From positions 62,001-126,000 of the forward strand of contig NZ_QJJS01000006.1 of assembly GCF_003201595.1 (NCBI RefSeq): a DNA stretch of 64,000 nucleotides, read 5' to 3'. The notes under the pieces were generated by a model. It was not told the DNA's origin, made no database searches, and saw only the letters and a list, made by a program, of their open reading frames with translations. Below, piece by piece: positions 61,381 to 64,000 of this stretch. The stretch is from Sphaerotilus hippei. GTDB taxonomy: Bacteria > Pseudomonadota > Gammaproteobacteria > Burkholderiales > Burkholderiaceae_C. Positions within the stretch are counted from its first letter, which is position 1; each line of letters opens with the position of its first letter. The position numbers were made by a program, and so were the translations under genes.

Positions 61381-63231
61381 TCATTCTGCACGGAATTGCA
61401 TCGACGCCAGCCGGGCATATACACCCCCTTGGGCCACCAGTTCGGCGTGTGTGCCCTGCTCGACCAGCCGGCCCTGGTCGAGCACCAGGATGCGGTCGGC
61501 CTTCTGCACCGTGGCCAGCCGGTGGGCGATGACCAGCGTCGTGCGCTCGCTCATCGCCGCCTCCAGCGCGGCCTGCACCACCCGCTCGCTCTCGGCGTCC
61601 AGCGCGCTGGTGGCCTCGTCGAGCAGCAGCAGCGGCGGATTCTTCAGGATGGCGCGGGCGATGCTGATGCGCTGGCGCTGGCCGCCCGACAGGCGCACGC
61701 CCCGCTCGCCCAGGTGGGTGTGGTAACCCTGGGGCAGGGTGCGGATGAACTCGTCGGCATGCGCGGCCCGGGCCGCGGCCATCACCTCGTGCTCGCTGGC
61801 GTCGGGGCGGCCGTAGCGGATGTTCTCCAGCGCGCTGGTCGAGAAGATCACGCTGTCCTGCGGCACGATGCCGATGCGCTGGCGCAGTTCGTCGAGCGGC
61901 AGCTCGTGCAGCGGCACGCCGTCGAGCCGCAGCTCACCGGCCTGGGCGTCGTAGAAGCGCAGCAGCAGCTGGAACAGCGTGGTCTTGCCCGCGCCGCTCG
62001 GGCCGACCAGCGCGACCGTCTCGCCGGCGCGGATGTCCAGGTCCAGCCCGTCGAGCGCGGCCCGGTCCGGCCGCGACGGGTAGTGGAAGCTCACGCCGTG
62101 CATCCGCAGCGTCGAGCCGCCCTGCACCGCCGGCAGGTGGGCCGGCCAAGCCGGCTCCTGCACCGGCGAGCGTGCGCTCAGCAGCTCCATCAGCCGCTCG
62201 GTCGCCCCGGCGGCGCGCAGCAGGTCGCCCCAGACCTCCGACAGCACCGCCACGCTGCCCACCAGCAGGATGACGTAGACGACGGTCTGGCCGAGCTCGC
62301 CCGCGGTCGACTCCCCCCGCAGCACCGACTGCGTGCCCTGGTAGAGGCCGAACAGCAGCGCCGCGAAGGTCGCGCTGATGATGAAGGCCACCAGCACCGC
62401 CCGCACCGCGGTGCGCCGCCGCGCGGTCTGGAAGGCCGCCTCCGACGCGTCGGCGAAACGCCGCGCCTCGCGGTCGGTCTGGGTGTAGCTCTGCACGACC
62501 GGGATCGCGTTCATCACCTCGGCGGCGATCGCGCTGGCGTCGGCCACCCGGTCCTGGCTGGCGCGCGACAGCCGCCGCACCCGCCGGCCGAACAGCAGTG
62601 CCGGCAGCACCACCAGCACCAGCACGCCCAGCACCTGGGCCATCACCGTCGGGCTGCTCCACAGCAGCATGGCGAAGGCGCCCAGCCCCATCACCGAATT
62701 GCGCAGCCCCAGCGACAGGCTGGAGCCCACGACGGTCTGCACCAGCGTGGTGTCGGTCGTCAGCCGGCTGAGCACCTCCCCGGTGGCGCTGGTCTCGAAG
62801 AACTCCGGGCTCTGGCCGATCACGTGGCGGTAGACCGCGCTGCGCAGGTCGGCCGTGACCCGCTCGCCCAGCCAGCTGACGGTGTAGAAGCGTGCGGCCG
62901 AGAAGAGGCCCAGCGCCACCCCGCAGCCCGCCAGCAGCAGGAAATGTTCACGCAGCGCCAGCACCCGCTCGCCCGGCGAGCCGCTGGCCACGGCCGGATC
63001 GACCAGCCCGCGATCGACCAGCAGCCGCAGCGCCATCGGCACCGCCAGCGTCGTGGCCGCCGCGGCCAGCAGGAACAGCACCGCCAGCACGATCTGCAGC
63101 CGGTAAGGCCGCAGGAAGGGCCGCAGCCCCGACAGCGAGACCAGCTGGCCCTTGGCCGGGGGGCGGGAGGACGAGGCGGGCAGGTCGGCCCCGGCGAGGG
63201 AGGCCGCGCTGCGGCCGGAAGTGGATGCCAT
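61381..63231 (-). CDS. MsbA-like ABC exporter (fused permease and ATPase)
   Basis: A 616-residue half-transporter that would work as a homodimer in the inner membrane. Residues about 40-330 form the six-helix membrane domain. The ATPase domain has Walker A VGPSGAGKTT, Q-loop IVPQDSVIF, signature LSGGQRQR, Walker B LLLLDEATSALD and H-loop IAHRL. It resembles MsbA and multidrug or lipid exporters; the TIGR02204/MsbA-like group in Burkholderiales is the best guess. No kdo or lipid A gene is beside it, so the substrate stays open. Confidence 0.9.
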   Translation of the reverse strand: MASTSGRSAASLAGADLPASSSRPPAKGQLVSLSGLRPFLRPYRLQIVLAVLFLLAAAATTLAVPMALRLLVDRGLVDPAVASGSPGERVLALREHFLLLAGCGVALGLFSAARFYTVSWLGERVTADLRSAVYRHVIGQSPEFFETSATGEVLSRLTTDTTLVQTVVGSSLSLGLRNSVMGLGAFAMLLWSSPTVMAQVLGVLVLVVLPALLFGRRVRRLSRASQDRVADASAIAAEVMNAIPVVQSYTQTDREARRFADASEAAFQTARRRTAVRAVLVAFIISATFAALLFGLYQGTQSVLRGESTAGELGQTVVYVILLVGSVAVLSEVWGDLLRAAGATERLMELLSARSPVQEPAWPAHLPAVQGGSTLRMHGVSFHYPSRPDRAALDGLDLDIRAGETVALVGPSGAGKTTLFQLLLRFYDAQAGELRLDGVPLHELPLDELRQRIGIVPQDSVIFSTSALENIRYGRPDASEHEVMAAARAAHADEFIRTLPQGYHTHLGERGVRLSGGQRQRISIARAILKNPPLLLLDEATSALDAESERVVQAALEAAMSERTTLVIAHRLATVQKADRILVLDQGRLVEQGTHAELVAQGGVYARLASMQFRAE

Positions 63232-63320
63232 GGGGGGTTCGGGAGCGGGGCGCCTCGGAGCGAGGCGGCCCAGTCTAGGGCAGGTCCGCCGGCCGTTCCC
63301 CGGGCAGGGTGGCGCCGAGG

Positions 63321-64000
63321 CTAGGCGCTCACCTTGAAGCGGGCCACCTCGGCGGCCAGCGATTCGGCCTGGCTCTTCATCGAGGACGCGGCCGCGGCGG
63401 TCTGCTCGACCAGCGCGGCGTTCTGCTGGGTCATGTCGTCGAGCTGGTGGATGGCCTGGGTCGTCTGCGCGACGCTCAGCGCCTGCTCGGCCGCGCCGCT
63501 GGCGATGCGGTCGAGCAGCTCGTGCACCTGGCGGGTGGTGCCGACGATGTGCTCCATCGACAGGCCGGCCCGGTCGGCCACTTCGGAGCCCGAGGCGACC
63601 TGCTGCACGTTGGCCGTGATCAGGGCCTTGACCTCGAGCGCGGCCGTGGTGGTGCGCTGCGCCAGGGCCCGCACCTCGGCGGCGACCACGGCAAAGCCGC
63701 GGCCCGCCTCGCCGGCCCGGGCCGACTCGACGGCGGCGTTCAGCGCCAGCAGATTGGTCTGGAAGGCGATGCCTTCGATCGTGCCGATGATGTCGGAGAT
63801 CCGGCTGGAGCCCGCGTGGATGCCCTGCATCGTCGTGACGGTGGAGCGGATCACCTCGCCGCCCTGGGTGGCGGCCCGGGTGTTGTCGGTGGCCAGTCGC
63901 ACCGCGCTGCGGGCCAGTTCGGCCGACTGCATCACCGTGGCGGAGATCTGCTCCATCGCGGCGGCCGACTGCTGCAGGTTGGCCGCCGACTGTTCGGTGC
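63321..64000 (-). CDS. C-terminal signalling part of a chemoreceptor (partial)
   Basis: A minus-strand frame enters from the right edge and ends at 63321; about 226 residues are visible. It contains the MCP signalling hairpin ([20 protein letters not shown], then [21 protein letters not shown]) and an adaptation region. An ATG at 63956 exists but the coding pattern continues past it ([14 protein letters not shown]), so the true start lies beyond the window. There is no CheR-binding pentapeptide at the C-terminus. Confidence 0.92.
   Translation of the reverse strand, partial: TEQSAANLQQSAAAMEQISATVMQSAELARSAVRLATDNTRAATQGGEVIRSTVTTMQGIHAGSSRISDIIGTIEGIAFQTNLLALNAAVESARAGEAGRGFAVVAAEVRALAQRTTTAALEVKALITANVQQVASGSEVADRAGLSMEHIVGTTRQVHELLDRIASGAAEQALSVAQTTQAIHQLDDMTQQNAALVEQTAAAASSMKSQAESLAAEVARFKVSA

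Overview
The window is one contiguous piece of a high-GC (roughly 70%) proteobacterial chromosome. Gene content and gene order point to the Betaproteobacteria, order Burkholderiales, probably the Leptothrix/Sphaerotilus/Rubrivivax group: yggS divergent from pilT-pilU, yraN-diaA-dolP next to rsmI, a DUF2946-type small protein, a short PutA with a divergent Lrp regulator, and RibF with its beta-proteobacterial flavokinase motif. The taxon is inferred from protein resemblance, not from a search. There is no rRNA, CRISPR array, prophage or insertion sequence. One tRNA-Arg(CCG) is present.

Layout. 1-3.7 kb: the start of an ECF-like sigma factor gene, purU, a SnoaL-like protein, a YheT-type hydrolase, a DUF2946-type protein and a cytochrome c5-like protein. 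3.8 kb: tRNA-Arg. 3.9-19.9 kb, all on the minus strand: a 15-kb operon that reads as a polyol uptake and catabolism locus. In transcription order it holds a SorC/EryD-like regulator, a Tat-exported binding protein, two permeases, two unlike ATPases, an EryA-like FGGY kinase, a D-2-hydroxyacid dehydrogenase, a GlpD/EryB-like flavoprotein, a FucA-like aldolase, a 23-codon coupled ORF, a second (ribulokinase-like) FGGY kinase, a class IIA HAD protein, a second class II aldolase and a class IA HAD phosphatase. This is the most interesting part of the window. The likely scheme is import, phosphorylation, flavin-linked oxidation to a ketose phosphate and aldol cleavage to a triose phosphate plus a short aldehyde. 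The substrate cannot be read from sequence.

20-26.5 kb: an AI-2E-type permease, a HU protein with a long Ala/Lys/Pro tail, an adaptor plus LolCDE-like ABC transporter, a small HExxH protein and a hemerythrin. 26.5-36.1 kb: an amino-acid and dicarboxylate catabolism block with LysR regulator, glutaryl-CoA dehydrogenase, class III CoA-transferase, glutamate dehydrogenase, ProC, PutA and Lrp regulator. 36.2-42 kb: a membrane-anchored Mrr-like protein, a chemoreceptor, YggS and the twitching ATPases PilT and PilU. 42-49.5 kb: housekeeping genes (a beta-hydroxyacid dehydrogenase, a BON lipoprotein, a SIS protein, YraN, RsmI, a glycosyltransferase, RibF, a P-loop kinase, RsuA). 49.7-64 kb: an Aer-like receptor, YajQ, MurB, RlpA, an Old Yellow Enzyme, exonuclease III, a large GGDEF/EAL protein, FolA, ThyA, a PilZ protein, an MsbA-like exporter and the end of another chemoreceptor.

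The genes pack tightly, with many ATGA, GTGA or TTGA overlaps. Several convergent gene pairs end in GC-rich inverted repeats that contain one or both stop codons and lack a T-run. Only one gap exceeds 300 bases (19882-20189). It carries the probable operator/promoter of the polyol operon and a hairpin near its far end.
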